Shown in pieces: positions 1 to 8,937 of a stretch of 64,000 nt of DNA. The notes below the pieces were generated by a model that had not been told where the DNA came from, ran no database searches, and saw only the letters and a program-made list of their open reading frames with translations. The stretch comes from CAIXSC01 sp046349855. Its GTDB lineage: Bacteria; Planctomycetota; Planctomycetia; Pirellulales; Pirellulaceae. The DNA lies in assembly GCA_046349855.1 (NCBI GenBank), contig JAXMBM010000001.1:186001-250000 (forward strand), written 5' to 3'. Numbering within the stretch: the first letter of the stretch is position 1; each line of letters begins with the position of its first letter. Made by a program: the position numbers and the translations under genes.

Positions 1-150
1 ATGAGCCGTTATCGTCGACCCAGGCCCCCAGGCTTCACCAACCAAACAAATCACAAGGATTTTTTCCAAACCCCCGAGCCGGAAAAGACAGACACGCCGA
101 CCGCGCCGACTGCGCCGGTTATGCCGACGATCCACTGGAAACTCTTCTGA
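1..150 (+). CDS. Partial or very short ORF at window edge, unknown
   Basis: An open frame runs from the first base to a TGA and encodes about 49 residues rich in Pro, Thr and Arg, ending in HWKLF. It starts with ATG at base 1, but this may simply be the 3' end of a longer gene cut by the window edge. I recognise no domain. It could also be chance; the composition gives little support either way. Confidence 0.2.
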   Translation: MSRYRRPRPPGFTNQTNHKDFFQTPEPEKTDTPTAPTAPVMPTIHWKLF

Positions 151-484
151 TAACGCCAGTTAGCGTGCCTGGAACAGGCCCAGAACGCCTCGTCGGCAGC
201 GAGCCACAGCGTCCCGCTTTACCGCCTTTTTCCTCAGCGTTCCGCCCGCAGACACAGGAAACGGCGTTCGCAAAAACGGCACGGTCGGTAGAAGTGGAAC
301 CGCATGCGGCTCGCCAACCGTCCCCCGTTGAGGTGTTTCGCCACCCTCCGCGGCTCCGCCCTAACCAACGAGCGTTGTGAGGGACGAAGGCTGCCTCCCC
401 GGAGGCCGCTCCGTCCTCCCGCAGAAAAAAGAATCCCGCACGGCCCTGGCGCTGCCCGCGGTCCCTGCGGATCGGCCGCGGGGG
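151..484. other. Gene-free stretch
   Basis: No ORF here has a plausible start, ribosome site and family resemblance. The overlapping frames read as Arg/Pro-rich shadow peptides. It separates the edge ORF from the convergent minus-strand gene at 485. I see no clear terminator, repeat or RNA. Confidence 0.5.
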
Positions 485-1282
485 TCAGGGGCGAGCGGCT
501 TTCTTCTTGGCAGCTTCGGCCGCCTTGCGCTCGCGATACTCCTGCAGAATCTCGGCCGGCTTCTGTTCGAACAGATCCCGGCACCCCTGGCAGCAAACGT
601 AGTACATCTGCCCCTGGTAACTGACCTGGATGGTCCCCAGTCCCCCCGTCACGACGCACTCGGGCTGACTCGACCCCTTGCCAAACTCGCTCCCCTTTCG
701 CGTGTAGCCGATTTCCGCCAGCCGCGCGTAGCGGTCACTGATGGCCGAGCGGCGCTCCAGGAGCATCACCAGGCGATCGCCCCCCGCGACGACTCGCAGC
801 GTCACGCGCTGAGGTGCCTCCGAGGGAACCTGGAGCCCCTCGACCACCAGGCTGCCATCCTCGGCGAGTTTTCCGGCGTAACGGAGTTCACCACCGTCCG
901 CGGAGGTGGCCTGCAGTTCGACCGCGCCGGGTTCCTTCCCCGGACGAAATTGGCCGCTGACGAAGTACTTGCCGCGCGCGACGGTGAACTGGATGGCGGC
1001 ATGTTGATCATCGAACCGCCATACCCAGGCCGAGTCTTCGGTCCAGCCGCCTTCGGTGGAGCCGCGTTTGAGCTGCCCCGCGCCGCGCCACTCGCCCACG
1101 CAGGCCTGGAGCGGGCGAAGTGCCTGACGATCCCGGGCCACGCCGGGCGATTCTTTGTCGCCGAGCGCGGGAGGGACGGTCACAGCCAGCTGAGCCGCCA
1201 GCAGGGGAGCCAGCCACAAGTGGGCCAGGAGGACGGTCCGCAGCGACCAGCGCCGCATCCGAGTCAGTCGGCAAGCACTCAT
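485..1282 (-). CDS. Secreted protein with C-terminal YHS/TRASH-like cysteine motif
   Basis: The protein has 265 residues from an ATG at 1282, preceded by a GGAGGA ribosome site 9 bases upstream; an in-frame GTG at 1291 is less well placed. A signal peptide (basic start, then a Leu/Ala stretch) leads into a middle domain of beta-rich character that I do not recognise. The last 60 residues hold PECVVTGG and YYVCCQGCRDLF, a spacing like the YHS/TRASH metal-binding fold. A Lys/Ala-rich tail follows. It probably acts outside the cytoplasm and binds a metal, but the function is unknown. It sits 18 bases downstream of aroB on the same strand. Confidence 0.7.
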   Translation of the reverse strand: MSACRLTRMRRWSLRTVLLAHLWLAPLLAAQLAVTVPPALGDKESPGVARDRQALRPLQACVGEWRGAGQLKRGSTEGGWTEDSAWVWRFDDQHAAIQFTVARGKYFVSGQFRPGKEPGAVELQATSADGGELRYAGKLAEDGSLVVEGLQVPSEAPQRVTLRVVAGGDRLVMLLERRSAISDRYARLAEIGYTRKGSEFGKGSSQPECVVTGGLGTIQVSYQGQMYYVCCQGCRDLFEQKPAEILQEYRERKAAEAAKKKAARP

Positions 1283-1300
1283 CGTCAACACTCCTCCCGT

Positions 1301-2497
1301 TCAGCTCTCCTCGCGCAGCACCTGGCGGACGAGGGCCTCGTCCACTCCCCCCACTAGTTCGACGTGCCCCAGGCGGCTGGGCAGCACGAACCGCAAGCGG
1401 CCATGTTCCACTTTCTTGTCGCGCTGCATCGCGGCGATCAGCGCATCATGTTCGACCGCGGGCACACGCACTGGGAGTTGCAGGGCGGTCAGCAGGCGGC
1501 GTTGCCGTTCGGTCACCGTGGCCGGCAGGCGTCCCAGCAGTTCGGCCAGACGCGACGCGCACACCATGCCGATCGCCACCGCCTCACCGTGCAGGAACCG
1601 TTCGTAACCGGTGACGGTCTCCAGCGCATGGCAGAACGTATGGCCATAGTTCAGTACCGCACGGACACCGGTCTCTTCCCGTTCATCCTGCTGCACGACA
1701 TCCGCCTTGAGCTGGCAGCAGCGGGCGATCACGGTGGTGAGCAACTGCGGATCGCGGCGGTTGAGCCGGTCGACGGAGCGTTCCAGCAGCTCGAAGAAGT
1801 CGGCATCCAGAATCACGCCATACTTGACCACTTCGGCCAGTCCCGCGCGGTACTCGCGGTCCGGGAGCGTATCCAGAGTCCGGATATCGATGAGCACTCC
1901 GCAGGGCTGCCAGAAGGCCCCCACCATGTTCTTCGCCGTCGGCAGGTTGACCCCCACTTTGCCGCCGACGCTGCTGTCGACGTGCGCCAGCAAGGTCGTG
2001 GGGATCTGCAGGAAACGGAGACCGCGTGTGAACGTGGCCGCCACGAACCCCGCCAGATCTCCGATCACACCGCCGCCAACCGCGACGACCAGCGTCTTGC
2101 GATCGGCGTGGGCCGTCAGCAGCGCTTCCCAGCACTGCTGCACGCGGGCCGGTGTTTTTTCGTGTTCACCGGCGGGCAGCACGTGCAGGTCGACGCGCAC
2201 GCCCGCGGCACGCAAGCTCTGCACGACCGCTGCGGCGTGCAGCGGCGCGACGTGCTGGTCGGTAATGACGAACGCCTGGGACGCTTGCCCGTGTTCGCGT
2301 GCCCAGACGCCGGCCCGGGCCAGTACCCCGGTACCGATTTCAATGTCGTAGCTGCGCGGTCCCAGAGCGACGTGGACGCGGCAAGGCTCGTCGCTCGTCG
2401 GCCCACCGACCACGAGTTCGCCGGACGATACTGGCCCTTCCTGCCCCACCTCAGCCCCCACGGAACGGCCCGCGGCCGGTTTCCCGGAACCGCTCAC
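1301..2497 (-). CDS. aroB: 3-dehydroquinate synthase
   Basis: Second enzyme of the shikimate pathway; it converts DAHP to 3-dehydroquinate using NAD and a divalent metal in the cytoplasm. At 398 residues it is about 38 longer than typical AroB because of an N-terminal extension before VHVALGPRSYDI. Family landmarks are the VAVGGGVIGDLAGFVA nucleotide loop, PTTLLAHVDSSVGGK, the metal-site segments LAEVVKYG and NYGHTFCHALE, and HGEAVAIGM. The start ATG overlaps the stop of the upstream small gene as ATGA, which supports this long start and implies translational coupling. Confidence 0.95.
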   Translation of the reverse strand: MSGSGKPAAGRSVGAEVGQEGPVSSGELVVGGPTSDEPCRVHVALGPRSYDIEIGTGVLARAGVWAREHGQASQAFVITDQHVAPLHAAAVVQSLRAAGVRVDLHVLPAGEHEKTPARVQQCWEALLTAHADRKTLVVAVGGGVIGDLAGFVAATFTRGLRFLQIPTTLLAHVDSSVGGKVGVNLPTAKNMVGAFWQPCGVLIDIRTLDTLPDREYRAGLAEVVKYGVILDADFFELLERSVDRLNRRDPQLLTTVIARCCQLKADVVQQDEREETGVRAVLNYGHTFCHALETVTGYERFLHGEAVAIGMVCASRLAELLGRLPATVTERQRRLLTALQLPVRVPAVEHDALIAAMQRDKKVEHGRLRFVLPSRLGHVELVGGVDEALVRQVLREES

Positions 2498-2724
2498 CGG
2501 CCACCGCCGGCCCGCTGCAAGTCAGCGGAAGTCACCGTGATCTGGCGGCAGAATCCCGAATGGACCCGGACGTACTCCAGATGAGCGCATTTGTCCGGAG
2601 CGGCGTGCAGCGCCGTTTCCACGCGCAACCGCTCGGCCGGTGTCACATCGGCCAACTCCTCAGGCCACACGGTGTTCGTTTCCATGACCAGCGCTTCCCG
2701 GTACGGATCGAACTTGTCCGCCAT
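2494..2724 (-). CDS. Small conserved-looking protein upstream of aroB
   Basis: A 76-residue protein beginning MADKFDPYREALVMETN. The ATG at 2724 is preceded by GGGAGGAG, a strong ribosome site. A longer frame extends upstream to 2847, but its extra residues look like untranslated leader. The stop overlaps the aroB start (ATGA). It contains WPEELADVTPAERLRVE and a single Cys pair. There is no membrane segment or signal and I do not recognise the family; it is probably a cytoplasmic planctomycete protein co-expressed with AroB. Confidence 0.65.
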   Translation of the reverse strand: MADKFDPYREALVMETNTVWPEELADVTPAERLRVETALHAAPDKCAHLEYVRVHSGFCRQITVTSADLQRAGGGR

Positions 2725-2851
2725 TGCATGCTCCTCCCAAAACGGCTCGAATTGCCCGCGAAGTTGGCTGTCCGCCACGGCGGCAGGTCCGCGGATCGCG
2801 TCCCCCTCCGGCAGCCCGTCAATCGGCCGCTTTCCTTCCCGGACCACACAA

Positions 2852-2857
2852 TATAAT
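2852..2857 (+). promoter_or_regulatory. Candidate -10 element (TATAAT)
   Basis: A perfect TATAAT lies 29 bases before the ATG at 2886. It overlaps the alternative ATG at 2856, which argues that translation starts at 2886. No convincing -35 box is visible. Confidence 0.35.
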
Positions 2858-2885
2858 GAGCCGTTTTCCCGCAGAGAATACGCCG

Positions 2886-3416
2886 ATGGCGAATCGAGGT
2901 GCCTGGGCCATTGCCGTCATCTTCGGAGTGGGACTGGCGATGGCCGCCGGTTCCGTCTGGTATCACTACGGACAGGGGCGTCAGTGCCTCGAATTCTGGG
3001 GCCAGCACGATGGCGAACTGATCCGCCACGCCCCCATGGTGGAACTGTGGGTGCTGGGCGAACCTGAGGAACCGGAGCAGGCCGGCGAGGCAGCTGACCC
3101 GCTGGAAATCGACGGCCAGCCACGGCGCATCGTCCGCCGGCTGGATATCTCCCAGGCGCGCGGCCTGGTCCATGCCCGCCACGCCCTGATCCTGGATGCC
3201 AACTATCTCTGGCCTCCGACGGACGGCCGTGAGCCGGCCAACGTGGCTCGCTGGACCCACGCGCTGGCCTTCTCCCGCGGATCCGATCGGGTGGTGCTGA
3301 TGTTCGACTTCGACCGTGGGCACGTCCGACGGCTGACTCTCCCGCAGGCGCTTCAACTGGTGCCCACCATCGCCGCCGCCGAACAGGCCCTGCTGCAGCG
3401 CGAACTCGGCCGCTGA
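2886..3416 (+). CDS. Hypothetical single-pass membrane protein
   Basis: The protein has 176 residues. A hydrophobic segment at about 8-25 (AIAVIFGVGLAMAAGSVW) acts as signal anchor, and a soluble domain follows with no motif I recognise. The start chosen is ATG 2886; ATG 2856 adds ten residues but overlaps a TATAAT box and has no ribosome site. It is divergent from the aroB operon and convergent with the rhomboid gene. A function cannot be inferred. Confidence 0.6.
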   Translation: MANRGAWAIAVIFGVGLAMAAGSVWYHYGQGRQCLEFWGQHDGELIRHAPMVELWVLGEPEEPEQAGEAADPLEIDGQPRRIVRRLDISQARGLVHARHALILDANYLWPPTDGREPANVARWTHALAFSRGSDRVVLMFDFDRGHVRRLTLPQALQLVPTIAAAEQALLQRELGR

Positions 3417-3512
3417 CTCCACCGCGCCGCGGGCCGCGACCGACCGGCGATACTCGCTGCGGAAAGGGAAGCTCGAAGCGACCGTCAGTCGCCAGGCCGC
3501 TCCTCCGTCCCG

Positions 3513-4451
3513 TTATTCGCGCCGACCGAGGAAGCGGCCGAAACGGGCATCCAGCAAGCCCCAGACCATCCCGACCACCAGCCCGGCCGTGTGGGCCGCG
3601 TTGGCGATGCTGGGAAGGAGTTTGCCGAGGGTACCGGCGAACATTTCCAGCTCCGACAAGACACACAGGACGTAGAAGGCCAGCACCCAGACGATCTGCT
3701 GCCGCGTGGTGGTGATGCCAGCCCCGGGACGAAACTCGGACATCATCCAGACATAGCCGAACAGCCCGAACACCACGCCCGAGATGCCGCCGAAGTAGGG
3801 CGACTGAGTCCAGGCGAACTGCACCGCATTGGAAATCGCGGCGATCAGCAGCACCTGCAGCCCGAGATACACGGTGCCGCGACGCTCCTCGATCAACCCG
3901 CCGAAATAGCTGAGCGCCAGCAGGTTCATGATCAGGTGGGGCCAGCCGAAATGGAGAAACGCCGGAGTGATCAGCCGCCACACCTGCCCCGACTGCACAC
4001 TTGCCCAGCCGTGGGCGGGAGCGCGACCGTCGGGCAGCAGTTCGCTGAACGCCAGATCCGGCGGAATGCGGCTGCCCATGCCCATCAGGAAGACGAACAC
4101 GCAGACACAGAGCACCGAGAGGACCGTGATCAACGGGCGCGAGCGGCGTCGGGGACGCTGCCAGATCTCGCGTCCCTCCACCTGCTGTTCCACCACTCGC
4201 CGCTGCTCGTCGACCACCAGGGCTCGGCGGGCCGCGGCCGCGACCTGAGCCGCGTCGTACTTGGGTTCGCGGGGCGCGGCACAGTACTCGAGCAATTCCT
4301 GCCGGCCGACACTCACCCGGTCCTCATCGCGCACCCAGACTTCCCATTCCCCTCCCACAGGTTCGACCTGCACCTCGATGCCCATCATGAAGAGATGGTC
4401 ACCAAGTCGCACGGCATCGTATTCAGTGGGAACATTCCCGATGTGACGCAT
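3513..4451 (-). CDS. Rhomboid-family intramembrane serine protease
   Basis: 312 residues. The first 120 form a soluble N-terminal domain, followed by a hydrophobic core with about six membrane segments starting near residue 125. The catalytic serine motif is GISGVVFGLFG and the histidine partner lies in NAAHTAGLVVGMVWG; HxxMN (HLIMNLLALSYFGG) is also present. Together these define an active rhomboid that cleaves membrane-anchored substrates within the bilayer. The next gene upstream, ygfZ, ends 17 bases away on the same strand, but the two need not be functionally linked. Confidence 0.9.
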   Translation of the reverse strand: MRHIGNVPTEYDAVRLGDHLFMMGIEVQVEPVGGEWEVWVRDEDRVSVGRQELLEYCAAPREPKYDAAQVAAAARRALVVDEQRRVVEQQVEGREIWQRPRRRSRPLITVLSVLCVCVFVFLMGMGSRIPPDLAFSELLPDGRAPAHGWASVQSGQVWRLITPAFLHFGWPHLIMNLLALSYFGGLIEERRGTVYLGLQVLLIAAISNAVQFAWTQSPYFGGISGVVFGLFGYVWMMSEFRPGAGITTTRQQIVWVLAFYVLCVLSELEMFAGTLGKLLPSIANAAHTAGLVVGMVWGLLDARFGRFLGRRE

Positions 4452-4468
4452 GGAGAGTACCGGCCGGG

Positions 4469-5542
4469 TCAGGAGGAGAAAACGCTGGGATTGAGCAGCA
4501 CGTCACCCGCGGAGGTGACGAGCACGCCTTCCGCCACGGGGCAGCTGAGTTGCGGGCGAGCGAGCCGGCGGAGTTCCCGCCGGACGTACCCCAGACCGGC
4601 CAGTCCACGCAGTGCTGGCAGTGGAATTACCGAGGTGAGGCGCAAGGCCGGCTTGTCGCCCGCCGTGAGGACCGAACCGGGTGTCCAGGGAGGAACCGCT
4701 TGAGCGCCCGGCACGATCACGGACACCAGTTCCCAGTTCACGTGCCCGAGCGAGTCGATGCGGGCCACGGGCTCCTGCCCCAGGTAACAACCCTTGTTGA
4801 AGCTAATGGCCCGTGCATCGCGTCCCACCTCCTGCGGCAGGTTGTCGGTGGTGATGTCACGGCCGTACAGGGGAAAAACGTGCATGATGCGCCACAGCTC
4901 AAACGCGGTTTCGTCCAGGAGAAACGCGCCGCTGGCGACTTCCGCCTCCGCCCCTCCGTCGCACCGCGCCTGATCCCGAATCCGCTGACATACCGCATTC
5001 GCCCAGTCGCTCGTCAGGGGATCATCCGTCGCGGAAGCCACCAGGAACGAACGAGCTTCGGCCTCCCAGGGACAACGCGCCATCGTGACCTGACGGCCCG
5101 CCAGTTCCGTTTTCGTCGCTGTCCCCTCGGCCTCGCCGGCATCTTTCTCGATCTGGCTCAACCCCGTGCCGGCCGCCCCAGAGAACAACCAGCGGGGAGT
5201 GGCGTCGTCGACTTCGACCAGCTGTACATCCTCGCGAATGAGGTAGCGATCGAGGTGCCCGATCAGGGGAGCGGCCTGGCCCGCGACCGTATCAATCACC
5301 AGCTGATCAGCCTGGCACTCGATGAAGCCGTGCCCGACGATACGTCCCTGGGCCTGACAGAAAAACGCTTCGCAGGTCTGTCCCACCGTCAGGCGTTTGA
5401 TGTCGTTGGTGCAGAACGAGTGGAGGAACGCGGCTCGATCCCGCCCGCGGACCGCGATCCGAGCGCGCCGCGGCCAAGGGAGCACCCCGCCGCGGCGCAG
5501 GACCTCGTAGGCATCGCTGAGCGACTCCCGCGATGTCGTCAT
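4469..5542 (-). CDS. ygfZ: Folate-binding YgfZ-family protein (GcvT-like)
   Basis: 357 residues. The family hallmark is KGCYLGQEPVARIDSLGH in the C-terminal half, matching the K-G-C-Y-x-G-Q-E motif of YgfZ/IBA57 proteins, which support Fe-S cluster enzyme maturation with a folate cofactor. The N-terminus (VRGRDRAAFLHSFCTNDI) matches the GcvT-type aminomethyltransferase fold. The start is ATG 5542, overlapping the stop of the LarA-like gene as ATGA; a longer frame to 5662 is inside that gene and is rejected. Confidence 0.9.
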   Translation of the reverse strand: MTTSRESLSDAYEVLRRGGVLPWPRRARIAVRGRDRAAFLHSFCTNDIKRLTVGQTCEAFFCQAQGRIVGHGFIECQADQLVIDTVAGQAAPLIGHLDRYLIREDVQLVEVDDATPRWLFSGAAGTGLSQIEKDAGEAEGTATKTELAGRQVTMARCPWEAEARSFLVASATDDPLTSDWANAVCQRIRDQARCDGGAEAEVASGAFLLDETAFELWRIMHVFPLYGRDITTDNLPQEVGRDARAISFNKGCYLGQEPVARIDSLGHVNWELVSVIVPGAQAVPPWTPGSVLTAGDKPALRLTSVIPLPALRGLAGLGYVRRELRRLARPQLSCPVAEGVLVTSAGDVLLNPSVFSS

Positions 5543-6777
5543 GATCCGTCGCTCCTGCTCTGCACGGCCAGCATCGCGTACTGTGCCGCTGGAATCACGA
5601 CGCCGGTCCGACAGACCTTGCCCAACCGCAAGATGTCGGCGTCCTGCGCGACCGGAATGCATCCCAGTTCTTCCACGGTCTCGGCCGCCAGCCCACTCAG
5701 CAATCCGACGCGATGAGACCGCGCCAGTTCGGCGATCACGCGCGTCGCCAGGGAACCACCGCTGCGCCGGCGAGCGGCACGTCGCCCCTTCCCGGCGCCG
5801 CGCTGTTCCGCCAGCTCGGCCGGCACTTCGGCCTCTGCTTCATCGGGGCGTGGCAAGTCCCGGAGCTCGGTACACACGACCACCAGCCCACCGTCCGCCA
5901 CGACCTCGCTCGCCAACGCCAGCGCGCGAATCACGTTGTCCCACGTCTGCTGTTCCTCACCGCCATCCAGGCAGGCGACAACCAGATCGGCCGGCTCCGG
6001 GATGGCACCGCGCCACACCTCGGCAAATCGCTGCCCGCTTCGTTGTGCAACAGCATCCACCTGCCCGGCGATCACGTCGACCACAGACTCCTGCGGCCCG
6101 GGAATCACCTGGACCACGAACTGAATCCCCAGGAGCCACAGGGCGTGGGAAGCTTCCTTCCGCATCCGGGCCGCCTGCTTTCGCCAGTCGGCGCGATCCG
6201 CCGGTCGCATACGCCGACGGGCGGACCCGTCCGAAAACGCCGGGTAAATGCTACCGGCAATTCCCAGGTAACCGAACGACTCGTTGGCACGCCGCACCCC
6301 TACCGGAATGACCAGATCGGCATCACAGAGTACCCGCGGCAGGTAGATGGGATCGGCATCGTCTGTCGCCGCCAGGTAGGCCAGCGATTGAGCGTCGTCC
6401 CCACGATGAACGATCGCGGCAACGCCCGGCGCGGGGCTCGGGGGGGGAGTCTCGGCTGCTCCGCCGGCCCAGGCGCCATAGACGACCGTAATGTGTTCGG
6501 ACAACACGCCTTGAGCGAGCAGTTCTTCGACCAGCCCTTGCACCACGGCCGTGGCTTGAGGCACTCCTGGCTCCACGGCGATCGCCACGTGGTCGCCCGT
6601 TACCAGTGCCTCGGCCAGGGGGGGAAAGTCCAGGGGGACCGCCAGGGCCCGCCGCGTGGCGGCCGCCGGATCAGCCACCGGCACCACCTCGGGCCAGGCG
6701 CCTGCGAGCTGGCGGATCGCGTTGTCCCCGTCCAACGACAGCACGTGCCGAGCGCCGTACGAATATTGGTTCCGCAT
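5539..6777 (-). CDS. LarA-like (DUF2088) family protein
   Basis: About 412 residues from ATG 6777; an in-frame start nine codons earlier is possible. The N-terminal half has the layout of the lactate racemase LarA/DUF2088 family: YGARHVLSL, a domain ending in HITVVYG, then VIPVGVRRANESFGYLG. The C-terminal half is a second alpha/beta domain with an inserted Glu/Ala/Arg-rich stretch near residues 330-365. I do not see an obvious nickel-pincer lysine/histidine set, so true racemase activity is unsure. It is translationally coupled to ygfZ. Confidence 0.65.
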   Translation of the reverse strand: MRNQYSYGARHVLSLDGDNAIRQLAGAWPEVVPVADPAAATRRALAVPLDFPPLAEALVTGDHVAIAVEPGVPQATAVVQGLVEELLAQGVLSEHITVVYGAWAGGAAETPPPSPAPGVAAIVHRGDDAQSLAYLAATDDADPIYLPRVLCDADLVIPVGVRRANESFGYLGIAGSIYPAFSDGSARRRMRPADRADWRKQAARMRKEASHALWLLGIQFVVQVIPGPQESVVDVIAGQVDAVAQRSGQRFAEVWRGAIPEPADLVVACLDGGEEQQTWDNVIRALALASEVVADGGLVVVCTELRDLPRPDEAEAEVPAELAEQRGAGKGRRAARRRSGGSLATRVIAELARSHRVGLLSGLAAETVEELGCIPVAQDADILRLGKVCRTGVVIPAAQYAMLAVQSRSDGS

Positions 6778-7087
6778 AGAGGAATCGTAGACCAAACACC
6801 CCACCGAGCCTAGCTGCCCAGGGAAGAAGACTTCGTTTCGCCCGGCCCCTCGCCGGCAGCACCCGCTGTCGGTTGAGGGGAGCCTGAATTTCGATCGATT
6901 TCTGGTACGCCAGACTTCCAGTACGTCGTTTGACGACGTCTGCCACGGACGGGAAGCCCGATGTCCGGTGAGGCAACCGGAGCCCTGGCGTTGTCGGCAC
7001 CCTAGTTGGACTGCGCCAGGTTGTCATAGTCGTGGATCACTCTGTACTACTAATCCTCTAATTCTTCGCACGGCGCGCAGAAGTTTT
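6778..7087. other. Gene-free stretch with one perfect hairpin
   Basis: No supported gene. It contains a perfect inverted repeat, ACGTCGT-TTG-ACGACGT, at 6923-6939, flanked by CAGAC and GTCTG that extend the dyad. It lacks a T-run, so it is not a classical terminator. The stretch lies between the LarA-like gene promoter side and the pseudogene at 7088, and may be part of the debris of the inserted element. Confidence 0.4.
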
Positions 7088-8547
7088 TCACGCGGCGGCG
7101 GTCAGGGTTTGCGTATCTGCTTTTCTCGCCGCGAGTAAGGCTGTGATGGCGAGTTGTCCTGCGGGGGTTGGTCGATAGCGATGTTGTTTCGGTAACTTGC
7201 GGATCAAGCCATGGGCGCGGAGGAGGCGGAGCTGGCGGGTGACTGCGGCGGAGCGCCGACGTGCTTCCAGTGGGTTCTCGGTCGGTTGGGGATAGAGCAC
7301 GGCCTGGAGGTCGCGATTGCGGAATCCTGGAGCAGGACTCGCCCTGGCTCACCGCCTGCAACAAGCGTGCGTCGGCGCCGCTGAACGGATAGCCGCGGGC
7401 GCGACATGGTAGGTCGTTGGCTGACAGAGCGGGTCGACCAACTGCGATAACGGCTCGGTGGCTTTGGCGGCGGCCAACCTTCGGGGCCGTTGGCCTGTTG
7501 ACTGACCTTCGCTCGATGGATGTCGGACACCTTGCGCATCGGCCGCCATTCCGGCTTCTGCTTCGTCACCTTCCTTGGTGCGATAGACGCGGAAGTCGGC
7601 CGTCATTGATCGTGGTTTCGATCCGCAGCACTGAACCTTGTTTGTCGTACATCTTCAACGAGTTGCGAGATCGATGCTTGAGAACCTTCGGCCGAAAGCG
7701 AAGGTCGCCGCTCGCTTCGCCCGCGAAGCGTCCGCCGTCGCCGTCGGTGGGATGCGCCGAGGAACCGCAGGATGTCTCGCCGAAGACGCTCAGGGCGTGC
7801 TGCACCAACGCGGGTAGATCGCCGCCAGTTGCCGGGACGAGTGAAACATCATCGGTCGCCCATTCGCTCTCGTCAGCGTCGTAGTAATCCTGCCGCCGCC
7901 AGCGGAGAAACGCCGCGGAAAGATCCGATCCGCGAACGAAGCCGTAACTGCGGCCAATCCGTCTGTAATTGTTGCTGGATGAGTTGCGCGTCAGGTCCGC
8001 CACCTGCGTCGACAGCGGCCGGGTGTATCCACGCCGGCCTGTTCCAGCTGTCGACACAGCCATTCGCGACCGTTGAGGCAGGTCCACATCGAGAAGGAAA
8101 CCAGGTTTGACCGCGTGTGCATCCAGCCGCACTGCGGGTCGATCAATAGGCGTAATAGTGCAGGCACTTGCGGTACGCGGGCACGAGTTCCAACCGTTTT
8201 CGAGCGTTGCCGCGAATTTCAAGAATGACAGCATTCCAACGCAGGCACGCATACCGCCTTGTTCGACGCCGTCCGCGCGGGCGATCTCCGGGCCTTCTCC
8301 TCCTTGCTCAGGACGCTCGGTAAATAGACCACCGGCCGCGGGCCGACTCGGCCATGTGCGTCACATCCTGTTTCACCTGGCTCGTGACGACCGACATACG
8401 GCTTGTAGTCCTCAACAGAACTTTGCTCCGGCCCGAACTTCCCAAGCCTTCTGGCCAGAGAACGGAGGGTGCGCGAAACCGCAAGCGGTCGAAGCCGTTC
8501 AAGACACCGATGACACGCGTGGCAAATCGTTGTAAAAAAGAACGCAT
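7088..8547 (-). pseudogene. Frameshifted remnant of a large repeated protein family
   Basis: Pieces of one roughly 500-residue family are scattered over different minus-strand frames, in the correct order. The N-terminus is MRSFLQRFATRVIGVLNGFDR at 8547, recalling the RDRITGVLxGFDRxLFRG start. The middle piece is KMYDKQGSVLRIETTIND near 7640. Next comes WRPMRKVSDIHRAKVSQQAN near 7540. The C-terminal winged-helix-like piece LLRAHGLIRKLPKQHRYR ends at 7088. Several frameshifts and small deletions break it. I know this family from memory as a widespread, multi-copy protein of unknown function, probably mobile; it is not an annotated transposase I can name. Confidence 0.7.
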
Positions 8548-8937
8548 GACGCTGCTCCGTGCGGGTGAGGTTTGTTTGTTTGGTAAACCACAGCCTAGCC
8601 CAACGGGCAGCGTCTATTCATTCCCCTACCTGCCCAGCCTCATCCTTCCGGCAAGGAATACCCGTGCCACGACATTGAACTCGGGGACAGGAGCCCTCGA
8701 CAACGATCGCCACAGATTTCTCTCCTTGAGTGGATTTCCCTGCCGCTCCGCCGGCAAGCATCCACGTTGTTGACTCCACAACCTTTGGTTCCGGCCGAGC
8801 CCGGACCACGCCCTGTGTCGGGACGTTGGACCGCGGAGCGATCCACGACGATGCCCCGCATCGTCATCATCCATGTTAAGTCGCACCCAAATAAACACTT
8901 CACACAGCTTGAAGGCGGAGAACCTGTCGCTGTCCAA
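8548..8937. other. Gene-free stretch between pseudogene and beta-helix gene
   Basis: Short minus-strand frames (for example 8640-8903) have no ribosome site or family likeness. A small dyad GGTTT...TAAACC lies near 8568-8590. Nothing else is supportable; it is probably intergenic plus debris of the neighbouring degraded gene. Confidence 0.4.

Noticed and set aside
1364..2584. Long plus-strand frame opposite aroB
   Set aside because: The minus strand carries full AroB motifs and coupled start/stop signals; the plus-strand product has no recognisable feature.
6923..6939. Perfect ACGTCGT/ACGACGT hairpin as a terminator
   Set aside because: No T-run follows on either strand and it sits upstream, not downstream, of the LarA-like gene.
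8640..8903. 87-residue minus-strand ORF
   Set aside because: No ribosome site, no family likeness, overlapping ORFs of equal quality in other frames.
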